Below are positions 1 through 10,398 of a DNA stretch of 64,000 bases, in pieces. How positions within the stretch are numbered: position 1 is the first letter of the stretch; every line of letters starts with the position of its first letter. Source of the DNA: Allacma fusca (lineage: Eukaryota > Arthropoda > Collembola > Symphypleona > Sminthuridae); assembly GCA_947179485.1 (NCBI GenBank), contig OX359245.1:24725067-24789066 (forward strand). The letters run 5' to 3'. The translations under genes were made by a program, and so were the position numbers. A model generated the notes under the pieces. It was given only the letters and a program-made list of their open reading frames with translations. It was not told the DNA's origin and did not search any database.

Positions 1-92
1 AAATTTTTTATAGCTGAAAAATTTTACTGGTCCCCTGGGAATCCGTTATATCGAGTTTTACCTGTAACTGGAAATGTTTCACAACTTTTAAG

Positions 93-904
93 TTAAATGC
101 AAATATGCGAGCACGATTTGACATGGATTTTTCTGAATGGATTCTAAAAGTTGGAGATGGTAAGCTGAACAAGAGAATTAAAGATAAAGATAATATGGTG
201 GAAATTCCTCAAAACTGTATTACAAATAGTAATTGATTTTTGACGGCATAACTCCTACTAACAAAGAAGATTATGTCAATAGGGCAATATTGTGCCCTCT
301 CAATGTCGATTCGTCGAAAATCAACGATAAAGTCCTGAACTTATTGTCAGGTGTAGAAAAATGTTACTGCAGTGCAGATACAGTTGATAGTGCAAATGAA
401 AGCGACGTACAAAATTATCCTGTGGAGTATTTAAACTCAATTAATCCGAATAGAATGCCTGCTCATTTTCTAAAACCCAAAATTGAGCTATTATTATGTT
501 TATCCGGTATTTAAACACTAAAAGAGGTCTTTGTAATGGTACACGTTTGATTGTTACAGAACTCAAGAAAAATTTTATATAAGGTTTTAATAGAAAGTGC
601 GAAAGGTAAAACCACCTTACTTCCCCGAATTACACTAACGTCAAATGAGGGTAAATACCCGTTTGTTTTACTAAGGAGACAATTTCCTGTCAAGCTAAGC
701 GTTTCCATGGCCATAAACAAGTCCCAGGGTCAAAGTTTTAGTAAAGTAGGCATTTGGTTATCAAAATCCGTTTTTACTAATGGTCAACTCTATGTGGCAT
801 TTTCTAGACCCACCTCTCAGGACAATGTTAAAGTATTTGTAGAAAAAACTGAGGATCAGGGCGAACTACAGGGTGAAGGGAATGGTACTTATACAGGTAA
901 TTAA
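93..904 (+). pseudogene. Helitron Pif1-like helicase, C-terminal fragment, frameshifted
   Basis: Conceptual translation gives typical Helitron helicase pieces in order: a segment around MRARFDMDFSEWIL (about 105-235, frame 3), RAILCPLNVDSSKINDKVL and VQNYPVEYLNSINPNRMP (frame 2, to 514), CNGTRLIVTEL (frame 1, about 520-580), then KGKTTLLPRITL, INKSQGQSF and LYVAFSRP (frame 2, about 600-820). The last motifs are the C-terminal helicase motifs of the Pif1/RecD group. At least three frame changes and internal stops make it non-functional. The enzyme would unwind DNA during rolling-circle transposition. Confidence 0.82.
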
Positions 905-1051
905 GTGTACGCCGAAATATTATAATTTACGCTACAAGTGCTACAACCTACAATTGAACCTTTTACTGGACGTTAAGCATTTACTAGCACTGCACAGGCA
1001 GCTATTGCGTACAACTATTTACTGCCTTCGGTACTTACATTTGCCTTTCGG

Positions 1052-1081
1052 AGCCAGCAATAGCTGGCTGTGCAGTGCTAG
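1052..1081 (+). repeat. Helitron 3' terminal hairpin and CTAG end
   Basis: A six-base-pair GC-rich stem with an AATA loop precedes the CTAG end by nine bases. A sequence about 60 bases upstream (985-1008) is roughly complementary to this terminus, so the last 100 bases can also fold back. Confidence 0.75.
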
Positions 1082-1082
1082 T

Positions 1083-2090
1083 ATTGTGTTACCTATTATT
1101 TCGGATAACCTCCGTGATTTTCTGACGTGCTTATCGCAGCACGAAAAGCAATGCCTCATTCAAACCGCCTTAAGCCTTAGAAACCCCGACTCAGATCTTT
1201 GTATTACAAGGGTGTTTGTACATTCTTGGACCGATTTAATTTGTGTCTAAGAAGTCGTCTAAATTCACAATTAAAATTATTTTGTGCTCTTCATATATCC
1301 TTTGCTATGCCCTAGACGTTTTACCGGGCTTCTCGGGTTCGGTTAGAATCTACAGGGCTTAATGTAATACCCTCTTATCGGGGGCGTTTCCAAAGCCTGG
1401 AGCTAGACGAGACCCTAGTTAGTACAAGAATTATTTCCCTATCTCGAAATTAAAAATATGCAAGTGTTTCTATCCCAGATGACTTCATGGGTAAGTGAGC
1501 GTCACTTACTGTCGTCATAATAATCTTACTCTTCGTACTGCCTATTTATGCCCAGATATATTGGGCAATCTACGAGACTTCTATGTTATCACGTCCATCA
1601 ATACTTGCGGCCTTATATGTATTCATGGCGCTAACCAACATTTCTTTAATGTTAATTAAATTCTTTGTAAAACAGAGTAAAGTAAGTCTTTAAGACAGAG
1701 TAAATATAGTGGGCTGAACTGACGTGAACTTTAAAGGACACTTTCAGTTGAAGCAAAACGCCCCTTCGGGTAGTTGCCCGGATGTGAATTTACTTGTTAC
1801 CAATCTCACCTCCGCCTTTACCATAGGTGCGTTGGTAGCCGTATGTTTCTTAAAATATTGTTTATAATAGTACACCAGAGTTTCAACCACTGATGAATAA
1901 CCGTTCTTCGATTTCCACACACAATATATATTATATTCCTGCAGGGACACTTACAAAATACCCGGGAGATGGTCCATGTATGAATTCTTTGAGACCTACG
2001 AACACGAATCATCTTCTTGGTTCGTATAACAATATCCATGCAAGTTATTCCATACAAACTACACATAGGAATCTCAGGGTTCTAGGAGAT
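1083..2090 (+). pseudogene. Decayed frame for a multi-pass membrane protein, possibly an endogenous viral element
   Basis: Starting exactly at the Helitron junction, frame 3 reads as protein-like sequence to a stop at 1248-1250. Frame 2 then carries one protein-like reading from about 1253 to about 2090, broken by several stops. It includes two clear hydrophobic segments (about 1515-1560 and 1590-1665) and a third at about 1795-1867, with polar loops between. The layout of four to five segments in about 200 residues recalls the small SP24-type virion membrane protein of nege/kita-like insect RNA viruses, but I base that on topology only, not on an alignment. It could equally be a decayed transposon or host membrane protein. 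The Helitron appears to have inserted into it. Confidence 0.3.
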
Positions 2091-2476
2091 ATAAATTCGA
2101 CACAAATAATTTACTCTGGAGGTCACTAAGCCCACTTGCAGAAAAACCCGAATTTCGGACTTTTCCGCAGCTTACCTTTGTTTGGCTCTGGAAGCTATCA
2201 TGGCAGAGCCAACCTTCTAGTTTTTACAAAAATAAATCTAGCTGTCATTGTAATATGAAAAAACACAAAATAATAAAATTATAAGTGACCCCTGCCATGA
2301 CACCAGGTCAAGCGCTCCCTGGGAACATATATTACAGACCCCTCACCTTCGGAGGGTATTAGCGGGTAAAGTTTTCGGAGAAGCCCAATGAAACTCTCTA
2401 AACACGTTGCACATTTTATTGCTAACAACATTTTAAAATATATAAAATGTCCTGTAGTCGCGCTGACGTTGCTGTC
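2091..2476. other. No gene recognised
   Basis: Short AT-rich stretch between the broken membrane-protein frame and the retrotransposon. I see no supported coding region. Confidence 0.5.
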
Positions 2477-2489
2477 CAAGGATGTACAA
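2477..2489. repeat. Target-site duplication, left copy
   Basis: CAAGGATGTACAA, identical to 8148-8160, on either side of the non-LTR element. Such duplications arise from staggered nicking by the element's endonuclease. Confidence 0.9.
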
Positions 2490-3171
2490 GATTCTCGTTC
2501 GCGCCACTGAAGGGATCGGACGTGCTGCAACTTTCCTCCTATACTATTTTTCGTAGGAAGAATTTATCGTGTTTTCACACAACTGTTTGGGCGTTGTCAA
2601 TAGGACTTGCACAGTACCTGGACCATGGAATTCAACGGAAGTGAAGGTGCCAAGGGCCCAGGTAAGTGCAAGTCACTTGACACTTAACCCTAAACTATTT
2701 CTCTTAAAAAATAAAAGCATACTTGTGGGATGTGTGGTGATGGGATGGCATTCTCCGGGATGTTATGCTGGAGCTGTCGCATGTTTGACATTAGGGCGAC
2801 ATCTATTAGGACAAACCCGAACTGTCGGACATGTAGCAGCTCTAGGCGACTCCACAGGTGCCCCTACCCACACAATCTCAGGAGAAAAACTTGGAAGTAA
2901 AACTGTTACCACAGTGACTTCCTCATTATGTATATACCATGTATACACCCCCATGACAGACACTATATATATGAGCCGAGTGTACTTTCTTCATATGTAC
3001 TCCCCGGACATATGTGTGCCAAATCATAGCTGGGCAACCCAACGTGACCATCACACTGGTCACTATCATATTAGATCTGATCACAGTTGGGCACTAGTTT
3101 TAGCTCATGCTCGACAACACATGTATCAAAGGTATAATAAACCCTATAGTCCCTGTCCATTTATTACAGAT

Positions 3172-4233
3172 ATGGACCTAATTAATCCACTTTCTCCTCT
3201 GACAACGGAAGAGATGGAAGTTGTCATTCCGGAAGAAGCTGCTGCTTCTCTTTTAGCGGATGCACTTGAGACGGCTCCGGAAGCTATTGGCCAGGAAGTA
3301 GCTACTTCCAGCACTAGCTTCACCCGACTACCAAGTGCCATGGTCAGGAAGATGACCAGCAAGGATCGTAGGAGGTACTTGAAAGACCTCAGCGCGGAAA
3401 AGAAGAAGAATGCGCCACCCCAAACTTCTACTCCCACCACAAAGGAAGGCAAAAGGCCGTGCCCTAACAGCTCGGGCTCCAGTGCTGGGGAGTCCGGAAG
3501 GAAAGATAGGAAGAAGGGTCGGAAAGATCTTCCTACCCCACCCCCCTCTGCTAATCCTTCAGGAGCTGGCACTGAAAATGCACCTCCGAAGGTTATAGCC
3601 ACTACCACCAGTGAAGTGGAAGAATCGCCCCTACTGGAGCACTCCACCATCATCACCATGGCTGGTGATGATGCAGGGAGAAAGATCAGTGCCAAGGCGT
3701 GCCAACACTTCACCTTGGAGTTGTACAAGCTGTACAACGATGAAGCAAGTCAGGGGCAAATTCTCCAAATGAAGGAGCCCACACTTACTTCATCTGGTCG
3801 AATTAGAGTTGATTGCTTCAACTCTCACACTCAAGATTGGATCTCGAGCAGGTGTCCAAATGTGAAGTGGGTGAGTCCATATGGAACTCATACCTTCACG
3901 GCCTGGAAACCATCCGAGGTCCCGCCGGGGAAACCCGAAAACCAGGCCACTTACTATGTTCGTGTAAATGGCCCTGTGCAATCGTTTCCTGAGTTCCTGA
4001 AAAGACTCAAGATACAGAATCCGGGGCTTACCACTAACAGATGGAGTGAGTTCTGGTCTGCTAAATCTCTTCCTGGGGCACCACTGCTTGGATGCAGTAG
4101 GATCATTGGTATTGATCCTGCCTCAGTGGAGTATCTGCGCGCAAAAGACTTCACGCTTTTCTACAGCGTGGGCACACTACGCTTTGAGGCAAGATTGAAG
4201 AAGTCTGAGCGCGCCAATCCTGATCCTGTGTGA
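3172..4233 (+). CDS. Non-LTR retrotransposon ORF1 protein (gag-like)
   Basis: About 353 residues from the ATG at 3172 (MDLINPLSPL). I prefer this start because the upstream part of the same open frame, back to 2569, reads like untranslated sequence rather than protein. The first 180 residues are low-complexity, rich in Ser, Thr, Pro, Lys and Glu. The last 180 form a folded-looking domain beginning near ISAKACQHFTLELYKLYNDE and containing GRIRVDCFNSHTQDWI, which resembles the RNA-binding DUF4780/RRM-like domain of arthropod retroelement ORF1 proteins. No CCHC zinc knuckle is seen. ORF1 proteins bind element RNA and help package or chaperone it. ORF2 follows 37 bases downstream. The domain name is tentative; the role as ORF1 is secure from position. 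Confidence 0.8.
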   Translation: MDLINPLSPLTTEEMEVVIPEEAAASLLADALETAPEAIGQEVATSSTSFTRLPSAMVRKMTSKDRRRYLKDLSAEKKKNAPPQTSTPTTKEGKRPCPNSSGSSAGESGRKDRKKGRKDLPTPPPSANPSGAGTENAPPKVIATTTSEVEESPLLEHSTIITMAGDDAGRKISAKACQHFTLELYKLYNDEASQGQILQMKEPTLTSSGRIRVDCFNSHTQDWISSRCPNVKWVSPYGTHTFTAWKPSEVPPGKPENQATYYVRVNGPVQSFPEFLKRLKIQNPGLTTNRWSEFWSAKSLPGAPLLGCSRIIGIDPASVEYLRAKDFTLFYSVGTLRFEARLKKSERANPDPV

Positions 4234-4270
4234 ATGCTATGCATTATCCTCTTCCCTCCTTACTGTGTAA

Positions 4271-7200
4271 ATGTCTGTATCCTTTAGGCTTGTCCCTGGG
4301 TCACGTAACATGGGAGTACCTATTATAGATACTCCCCATGTTTACACGACCCAAATTAACTTGCATCATTGTCGTGATGCGTCAACTTCACTTATGAATT
4401 GGCGCGACAGTCTATTGATGCAACAAAAGAATGCAATGCATTTGCACAATGACAGTAAAGTGCGCCATGCTCATTCTCTTATTTTCCTCATTCAAGAACC
4501 ATATTTGGTCAAAAATAAAATCTCTGGCCTTGGCAAAAGAGACAATTTATTTGTTGGAACAATAAACGAAGCCCCCAGGGCTTGCATTGTAACAACCAAG
4601 AACATAATGGCTACTCCTCTCTCTCAATTCAATGATAGAGATTTGATGGCTATTTCTACCGAATGGAGAAGCGGTACGATTGTGTTTGCATCAGCCTATT
4701 GCCCTGGTGACACACAAACGACTCCCAGCAGATCTATCATAAATCTTGTTGAATACTGTAATGAGCTAAATATCCCGCTTGTTATGGGTGCAGATGCAAA
4801 TGCTCACCACACAGCTTGGGGTAGCTCCAATATAAACTCAAGAGGCCAGCAGCTACTTGAATTCTTACTAAGAAACCATCTTCAGACCTGCAATGTGGGA
4901 AATAAACCCACATTCGTAGTTGCTAATAGACAGGAGGTCTTAGATGTTACAATAACAAATAGCTGGGCACATAGTCTAATTAGACAGTGGGACGTTCTGG
5001 ATATTGAATCCATGTCTGATCACTTGTACATTGGATTTTTGGTGTCCGCCATGAAACCAAACCCAATAAAAGCTCGTAATATAAGGAAAGCTGACTGGGA
5101 AAAATACGTCCATTGCTTACGTGAAGATCTAAATGGTGTACACATGGAGGCACCTCCCAATGTTGGTAAACTCGAGAGTCAGGCTGTGTTGATAACATCA
5201 TCAATTCAAAACAGCTTTGACAAAGCATGTCCACTAAAAACAATTTCATGGAGGCAGAAAACTGTTCCTTGGTGGACCAACGAACTGTCTGCACTCCGTA
5301 AAAGATCTCGTGGTCTCCTCAGACTGGCTGGCAACCCCAATGAGCGTGATCCATCAGCCTGGGAGAACTACAAGAGATGCCGAAATAAATATAAAAAAGT
5401 TTTAAGAAACGAGAAACGCAAGTCTTGGCAGACCTACTGTGAGAGCATAACCTGCTTACCAGTAGCGGCTAGACTCAAAAAAGTACTAAGTTCGGAGAAT
5501 CGGAAAACTCCTAGCCGCATAAAACTCCCAAATGGTATGAACACAAGGGATGATTGCCAGGTTCTAGATGAACTACTAGCTCACCACTTTCCATGTGGCC
5601 CCTTGTTAAACTCCATAACTTGGGATCATAACCTAAAGGAAGTGACGGAGCTAGACAAAATAGTTAATCCATCCAAAATAAAGTGGGCAGTCAGTACCTT
5701 CGGTCCCTATAAAGCTGCTGGTACAGACAACATCTCCCCAATAGTTTTACTAAAGGGTCTGGATGTTCTCAGTACGCACCTGTGCACAATCTACAAAGGT
5801 TGTTTGACACTAGGCTACGTGCCACTAGAATGGCGCAAAGCAAGAGTGATATTCATTCCGAAACCTGGAAAAGGCTGTTACGAAAGTGCGGCTGCTTGGA
5901 GACCCATCTCACTTTCCTCGTTTCTATTGAAAACACTTGAAAGACTAGTTGATTGTCACATAAGAACACATCAACTACAAGCAACCCTTAGGGGTAACAA
6001 ACAATTTGCTTATTTACGGGGAACCTCCACAGAGGCAGCACTTCATCGACTTGTATGCTACGTGGAAAAAGCCCTGGGAAATAAGGAAATTGTCATAGCA
6101 ATATTTGCGGACATCGATGGAGCATTTAATAATGTGTTATTTGCAGCGATGGAATCGGCACTGAGCAGATCTGGAATTGACCCTGTAATTTGTCGATGGA
6201 TAAATCACATGCTGCAGTCCCGATTAGCTTGCTCCACATTGAGAAGCTCTCACAGCGAGAGAAGAGTTGAGAGGGGAACCCCACAGGGTGGTGTTTTGTC
6301 TCCTCTAATTTGGAATCTCGTTATGGATGAGCTACTCCAACAGCTCCAAACCAGGATGCCATCTGTCTTATCACAAGGATTTGCGGATGACGTAGTCCTT
6401 GCTCAGGCAGGAAAAGATTTTAGCACATGTGCGGATAGAACTCTTAAGGGCCTAGGCATCATCGATGGATGGTGCACACGCACGGGCCTCAATCTAAACC
6501 CGGAAAAAACGGGCGCAGTCATTTTTACCAGGAACACACGTATGAGGATAAGCACACTTTCCTACCGTGGGAACCAAATCGCCATCCTCCCAAGCATAAG
6601 ATACCTAGGAGTGATGTTAGATAGCCACCTTACATGGAGAGTGCATTGTCTCTCTATTGCGAATAAAGCTAATTCATCATTACTCACTATCAAACGCTTG
6701 GTCGGAAAGAAATGGGGTATTAACCCAAAAATTGCAAACTGGATGTACACGACAATCGTGCGCCCCATTCTGGAATACGCAGTTGTCGTCTGGCATCCTG
6801 GCTATAATGCAAAATACACCTTTGCAAAAATAAACAGTGTGCAAAGGCAAGCTTGTCTCAGTATCACAGGTGCCTGCAAAAGCACCCCAACTGCGACACT
6901 AGAAGCAATTTTAGGCATTATTCCGCTAGACTTACATCTACAGGGAATAGTTGTCCGAACAATGCACAGATTAAGGGCCAGAAACCACTGGCTCGGCGAA
7001 TCTATGGCATATGTTAAACGCAGTCATGTTAGACTGTGGAATCTATGGGTGACGATGGAAACTATCCTACTGAGACCTAGCGATAGTATCATCCCGTCAC
7101 AACTTGCAAATAACAATATTGGAATTGTTGTTGGCGAAAAGTCTGAGTGGACCAAAGACCTGTCACTAGACAACATCGGCCTCATCTGTTATACTGATGG

Positions 7201-8050
7201 CTCCAAATCCAAACAGTTAGCAGGCAGTGGCTTCTACATCATCAAGAGAGATGGGAGTTCGTGCAAGGCTATTCACTGCGAATCCAACCCTATTGATGAA
7301 CATGCAACTGTATTTCAATGTGAAATACACGCAATAATGTGCGCAGCCAAATTTCTTATTAACTCTAAGTACAGCAATGAAACTATCACATTTTACAGTG
7401 ATAGTCAGAGCTCCTTACTTGCCTTAAACAGCTCCTATACATCCTCAAAACTTGTACTTGATTGTAACATGGCGCTGAGCAGTTTATCAAAGGATAACAC
7501 TGTTCGGCTCCACTGGATACCAAGTCATCAAGGTTTTGAGGGAAACGAGGAGGCAGATAAACTTGCGAAAGCAGCTTACTCAAAAGAATCCTTAGAAACA
7601 AGGATTCCAACTAAACTTCCAATTGCTACCTCAGTGGTGAAATATATCGTGCGCAGCAAACTGCGTGCCTTGCACACTGAGAGATGGCAAAACCTGAAAA
7701 TTGGTGCTCATCCCAGATCACTGATAAATACTCCACTATATGGGAACAAATCGGTGACCAAATTCTCGCGAGTCCACATCAAGTGGCTCACGGAGGTTAT
7801 TTCCGGTCATGGCAGATTTCAAAAACATCTCCATAGAATTGGGAAGGCATCCTGCCCCCTGTGCACACATTGTGGCATAGAGGATGAGGACGCCTTTCAC
7901 TTCTTGGCGACGTGCCCTGCCTTCTGCATCATTAGAAATATATATCTTAAGGCATGTACTCTAGACCTAAGTCTCCTTAAACAGGCGAACGCGAGCGACC
8001 TGTTGTATTACTCAATTGCAACTGGCCGCTTCGTAACCCGCCCAAAGTAA
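4271..8050 (+). CDS. Non-LTR retrotransposon ORF2: endonuclease, reverse transcriptase, RNase H
   Basis: 1259 residues, uninterrupted. An apurinic-type endonuclease occupies about residues 20-260, with E76 in IQEPYL, D175/N177 in MGADANAHHTAWG and S249-D250-H251. Reverse transcriptase spans about 470-830: KARVIFIPKPGK, AAAWRPISLSSFLLKTLERL, IFADIDGAFNNV, GTPQGGVLSPLIWN and the catalytic FADD at 704-707. RNase H spans about 970-1100, with D976 in CYTDGSK, then CEIHAI, FYSDSQS and GNEEADKLAK. The C-terminus has a Cys/His cluster (CPLCTHCG...FHFLATCP) like the zinc region of related elements. The protein nicks target DNA and copies the element RNA in place (target-primed reverse transcription). 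All key residues are present, so it may be competent. Confidence 0.95.
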   Translation: MSVSFRLVPGSRNMGVPIIDTPHVYTTQINLHHCRDASTSLMNWRDSLLMQQKNAMHLHNDSKVRHAHSLIFLIQEPYLVKNKISGLGKRDNLFVGTINEAPRACIVTTKNIMATPLSQFNDRDLMAISTEWRSGTIVFASAYCPGDTQTTPSRSIINLVEYCNELNIPLVMGADANAHHTAWGSSNINSRGQQLLEFLLRNHLQTCNVGNKPTFVVANRQEVLDVTITNSWAHSLIRQWDVLDIESMSDHLYIGFLVSAMKPNPIKARNIRKADWEKYVHCLREDLNGVHMEAPPNVGKLESQAVLITSSIQNSFDKACPLKTISWRQKTVPWWTNELSALRKRSRGLLRLAGNPNERDPSAWENYKRCRNKYKKVLRNEKRKSWQTYCESITCLPVAARLKKVLSSENRKTPSRIKLPNGMNTRDDCQVLDELLAHHFPCGPLLNSITWDHNLKEVTELDKIVNPSKIKWAVSTFGPYKAAGTDNISPIVLLKGLDVLSTHLCTIYKGCLTLGYVPLEWRKARVIFIPKPGKGCYESAAAWRPISLSSFLLKTLERLVDCHIRTHQLQATLRGNKQFAYLRGTSTEAALHRLVCYVEKALGNKEIVIAIFADIDGAFNNVLFAAMESALSRSGIDPVICRWINHMLQSRLACSTLRSSHSERRVERGTPQGGVLSPLIWNLVMDELLQQLQTRMPSVLSQGFADDVVLAQAGKDFSTCADRTLKGLGIIDGWCTRTGLNLNPEKTGAVIFTRNTRMRISTLSYRGNQIAILPSIRYLGVMLDSHLTWRVHCLSIANKANSSLLTIKRLVGKKWGINPKIANWMYTTIVRPILEYAVVVWHPGYNAKYTFAKINSVQRQACLSITGACKSTPTATLEAILGIIPLDLHLQGIVVRTMHRLRARNHWLGESMAYVKRSHVRLWNLWVTMETILLRPSDSIIPSQLANNNIGIVVGEKSEWTKDLSLDNIGLICYTDGSKSKQLAGSGFYIIKRDGSSCKAIHCESNPIDEHATVFQCEIHAIMCAAKFLINSKYSNETITFYSDSQSSLLALNSSYTSSKLVLDCNMALSSLSKDNTVRLHWIPSHQGFEGNEEADKLAKAAYSKESLETRIPTKLPIATSVVKYIVRSKLRALHTERWQNLKIGAHPRSLINTPLYGNKSVTKFSRVHIKWLTEVISGHGRFQKHLHRIGKASCPLCTHCGIEDEDAFHFLATCPAFCIIRNIYLKACTLDLSLLKQANASDLLYYSIATGRFVTRPK

Positions 8051-8147
8051 AGTGTACAGGGCAATCTGCAATGGGCCCACCTGATGGCCCGAGCAGTATC
8101 TCTCTCCAACTAGGTGAGAGAGAACCCCTAAAATACATACATACATA

Positions 8148-8160
8148 CAAGGATGTACAA
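8148..8160. repeat. Target-site duplication, right copy
   Basis: CAAGGATGTACAA directly after the ACAT-repeat tail, identical to 2477-2489. Confidence 0.9.
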
Positions 8161-9158
8161 ACACTTCTGTAAAATACGAATTTTCAAAATTTTAACCCCG
8201 AAGTTTTAAAAAAACATGTTTGACCTGTTTTTCCACCTAGAAGGAATCATCTAAGACCTGGCCCTCCCCCCAGGACTAATCGTCTTATGACGAAGTTTTC
8301 AAATAATTAAAATAAAATGTAATTCGTGTCCACTGGGATTCAAAACTTCGACAAACCCGATTTTGGGACTCTGAAGTACTTTCAAAAAACTTGGTTAACT
8401 TTTGGTCTCGTAAACTTGATCGATGTTAGCTCATTGTAAAGGTTTTTAATTGCTCTACAAGTTAAAATCATGCCAGTCGGAATTTCGAACTCTTTGTCAA
8501 TATTTTTGCGGGCTATTCAAATTCACCAAATTTCGTCAATTTGTTAACATTTTGTCAAGAAGGAATCAACTGAGAATTGCCCGCCCCCCAGGACAAATTA
8601 TCTTTCAAATAAAGTTTTTCAATACATTTTTAAATCAGTGTCTACTGGTGTTCATAATTTCTAAAAAACAGATTTTGGGTCGAGTGGAGACTTGATTCGC
8701 AATAACAATGTTCAAGTTTTACAGAGTACAATAATGAGTTGGCAAAAATGCTTGTCCACCTCTACCCTATATAGAAGTTTATTTTTCAGCCTACTACCAT
8801 TTTTGTAACACCTACTTTTAGGCTAGGCGACCAACACACCATCGGTGTTCTCCGCAGAGTGAATCCAGAATTAAAATGATGCTTGATGAAAGAAACATGT
8901 AAATAAATTAGAACTGCAAAATGAATGAGTTCCTGAGCTTATAGGAGAACGACCTCCAATGCCCCTACGAGGAAACGAACCTCGAAATACATTTAAATGT
9001 TAGGGACGTTTCAGTTCTACTAGTATTCCTTGCGAACTTGCGTAGTAAGTATGCAAGCAATGCATAAATGATTTTAATGATAAATAGTTTCATGATGAAC
9101 CTGGATGAATAGATAAAGGGTATAAAAACAGTTGGACAATTTTAGAGAAAACTATTAA
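8161..9158. repeat. Intergenic AT-rich DNA with an old tandem duplication
   Basis: Positions about 8241-8380 and 8561-8695 are diverged direct copies: both begin AAGGAATCA, pass through CCCCCCAGGAC and GTGTCYACTGG, and reach GATTTTGGG. Spacing is about 320 bases. No gene is supported here. Confidence 0.55.
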
Positions 9159-9160
9159 AT

Positions 9161-9166
9161 TTTATT
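9161..9166 (-). terminator. Polyadenylation signal of the small peptide gene
   Basis: TTTATT on the + strand reads AATAAA on the - strand, about 115 bases past the stop codon of the gene ending at 9282. Confidence 0.5.
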
Positions 9167-9281
9167 GAAAATCATTGTAAAACGGCCAATTGTGAGTAGG
9201 TTCAATCCCTACTTTAAAAAAGTAAATTAAGCGGCGGACTTGTTTCCGGAAGTGAACATAGGGCAGTGATTGGGTATTAGC

Positions 9282-9628
9282 TCAACCGTAGTAAACTCCA
9301 CGTCCAGCAAGACCAGAGTATCCGAGACCGGAATAGCCACCATAAGCTGGGACAGCACCAACACGTCCAACCAATGGACTTCCAACGAGTCCAGATCTAG
9401 CGTAGCCCAAGTATTGAGCAGAGGCCGTGGCAATGATGACGGCGGCGAGGAAAAGGACAGCCAACTGGAAAAGACAATAATGTTTTGAATTTAAACACAA
9501 TCCAAACTGTAATAATAGATCTCTAAAAGAACCCAAGATATCAAAAGGGAGAAATGAATTCAAGTACATTTTTAAAACAGTTGTATAAATGATAAGACAA
9601 TTTTAAGAAAACTCACGAATTTAGACAT
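9282..9628 (-). CDS. Small secreted Gly/Tyr-rich peptide, two exons
   Basis: Exon 1 is 9628-9617 (four codons, MSKF), with donor GTGAGT; exon 2 is 9464-9282 after a TTTTCCAG acceptor, phase 0. The product is 64 residues: a signal peptide ending in ATASA, then a mature peptide of about 44 residues beginning QYLGYARSG and ending GRGVYYG, rich in Gly, Tyr, Leu and Val with GYSGLGYSGL repeats. Such peptides are common in arthropods as cuticle-associated or neuropeptide-like/antimicrobial-type products; the role here is unknown. A TATA box lies 94 bases upstream of the ATG. A paralogue with the same intron position sits at 14136-14486 in the opposite orientation. Confidence 0.85.
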
Positions 9629-9721
9629 GTTGAAGTTGGTTTTGGGTTTTGGAAGAGATTTCTTTAGTTGTTTCAAGAACGAGTGTAAGATGTGATATGA
9701 TTTCCAAAGCTCTTTACGACT

Positions 9722-9730
9722 CTATTTATA
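9722..9730 (-). promoter_or_regulatory. TATA box of the small peptide gene
   Basis: CTATTTATA on the + strand reads TATAAATAG on the - strand, 94 bases upstream of the start codon at 9628. The paralogue at 14136 has the same nine bases at a similar distance (92 bases). Confidence 0.65.
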
Positions 9731-10398
9731 CTTAAGAGACTGAGAACGTTCCAATATCTATTGTTTTTACGAAATTTAACTACACTTCCCTCCATTCCAA
9801 TTTCGCCTTCGATTTTTTCCTGATTTATACATATTGGCTGAAATCAACCATATGTGCATCCAGTATATCAGCCTATGTAAGTATAGATCTGTAATGATGT
9901 ATCATGTGAATTAATTGCGTTGATTATTAGTCATATAAACAAATCCGGCGTCACCTTGAATTTAACTTCAATTGCCATAAATAAAAGCTTTGATCATATC
10001 TTTTTCACATAGTCTCACGATTAACCCATGTAATGTATAAAGAATTACTACAACCTCAACCCTTTACATATGCTGCTCCTTCAGACCTGTTTTTCCATAC
10101 GATTTTTTCCACTCTTTTTTCTTAATCCACATCCAGCCCTGTAACTCAAAACGATTCACAATAAGTGTGGACTACATATGTATGTATTTGTACGCCCTTA
10201 TACAACTGAAGTGTCAAGTTCCTTTTTTGCGCAGGGAAAAAGTAATTATTGTTATGCAGGAAAAAATTCCATTTACTTTTTGATCCATTTTTCTATTTTA
10301 TTTCCCTGTTTTCATTCAAGAATATCTACATGATGTACAATTTCTTTGAGGACAAAGTTATGAGACAAAAAACACTTATATAGGTAATATGATAAAAA
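9731..10398. other. No gene recognised
   Basis: AT-rich DNA between the TATA box of the small peptide gene and the 3' end of the oig-4-like gene. No coding signal seen. Confidence 0.5.

Larger units (their letters stand above)
1..1081 (+). mobile_element. Helitron, 3' part (left end outside window)
   Basis: A decayed rolling-circle transposon. It carries the C-terminal part of a Pif1-type helicase, followed by a Helitron-style 3' terminus: a GCCAGC-AATA-GCTGGC hairpin at about 1054-1069, a short spacer, then CTAG at 1078-1081 and a T at 1082, as expected for insertion between A and T. The same 3' end occurs at 35284-35287 on a short non-autonomous copy. The 5' end lies to the left of the window. 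No target duplication is expected for this class. Confidence 0.8.
2490..8147 (+). mobile_element. Complete LOA/I-like non-LTR retrotransposon
   Basis: The element is flanked by a perfect 13-base target duplication, CAAGGATGTACAA, at 2477-2489 and 8148-8160. It has about 680 bases of 5' sequence, ORF1, a 37-base gap, ORF2 with endonuclease, reverse transcriptase and RNase H, a 97-base 3' region with a short hairpin (TCTCTCCAAC...GTGAGAGAGA), and an (ACAT)n tail at about 8133-8147. Both frames are open and the duplication is unmutated, so this copy is young and may be full-length. Domain order with an RNase H points to the I/LOA group rather than Jockey. Confidence 0.92.

Noticed and set aside
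2569-3171. Upstream extension of the retrotransposon ORF1
   Set aside because: Open but not protein-like; treated as 5' untranslated sequence, with a note that an extended form is possible.
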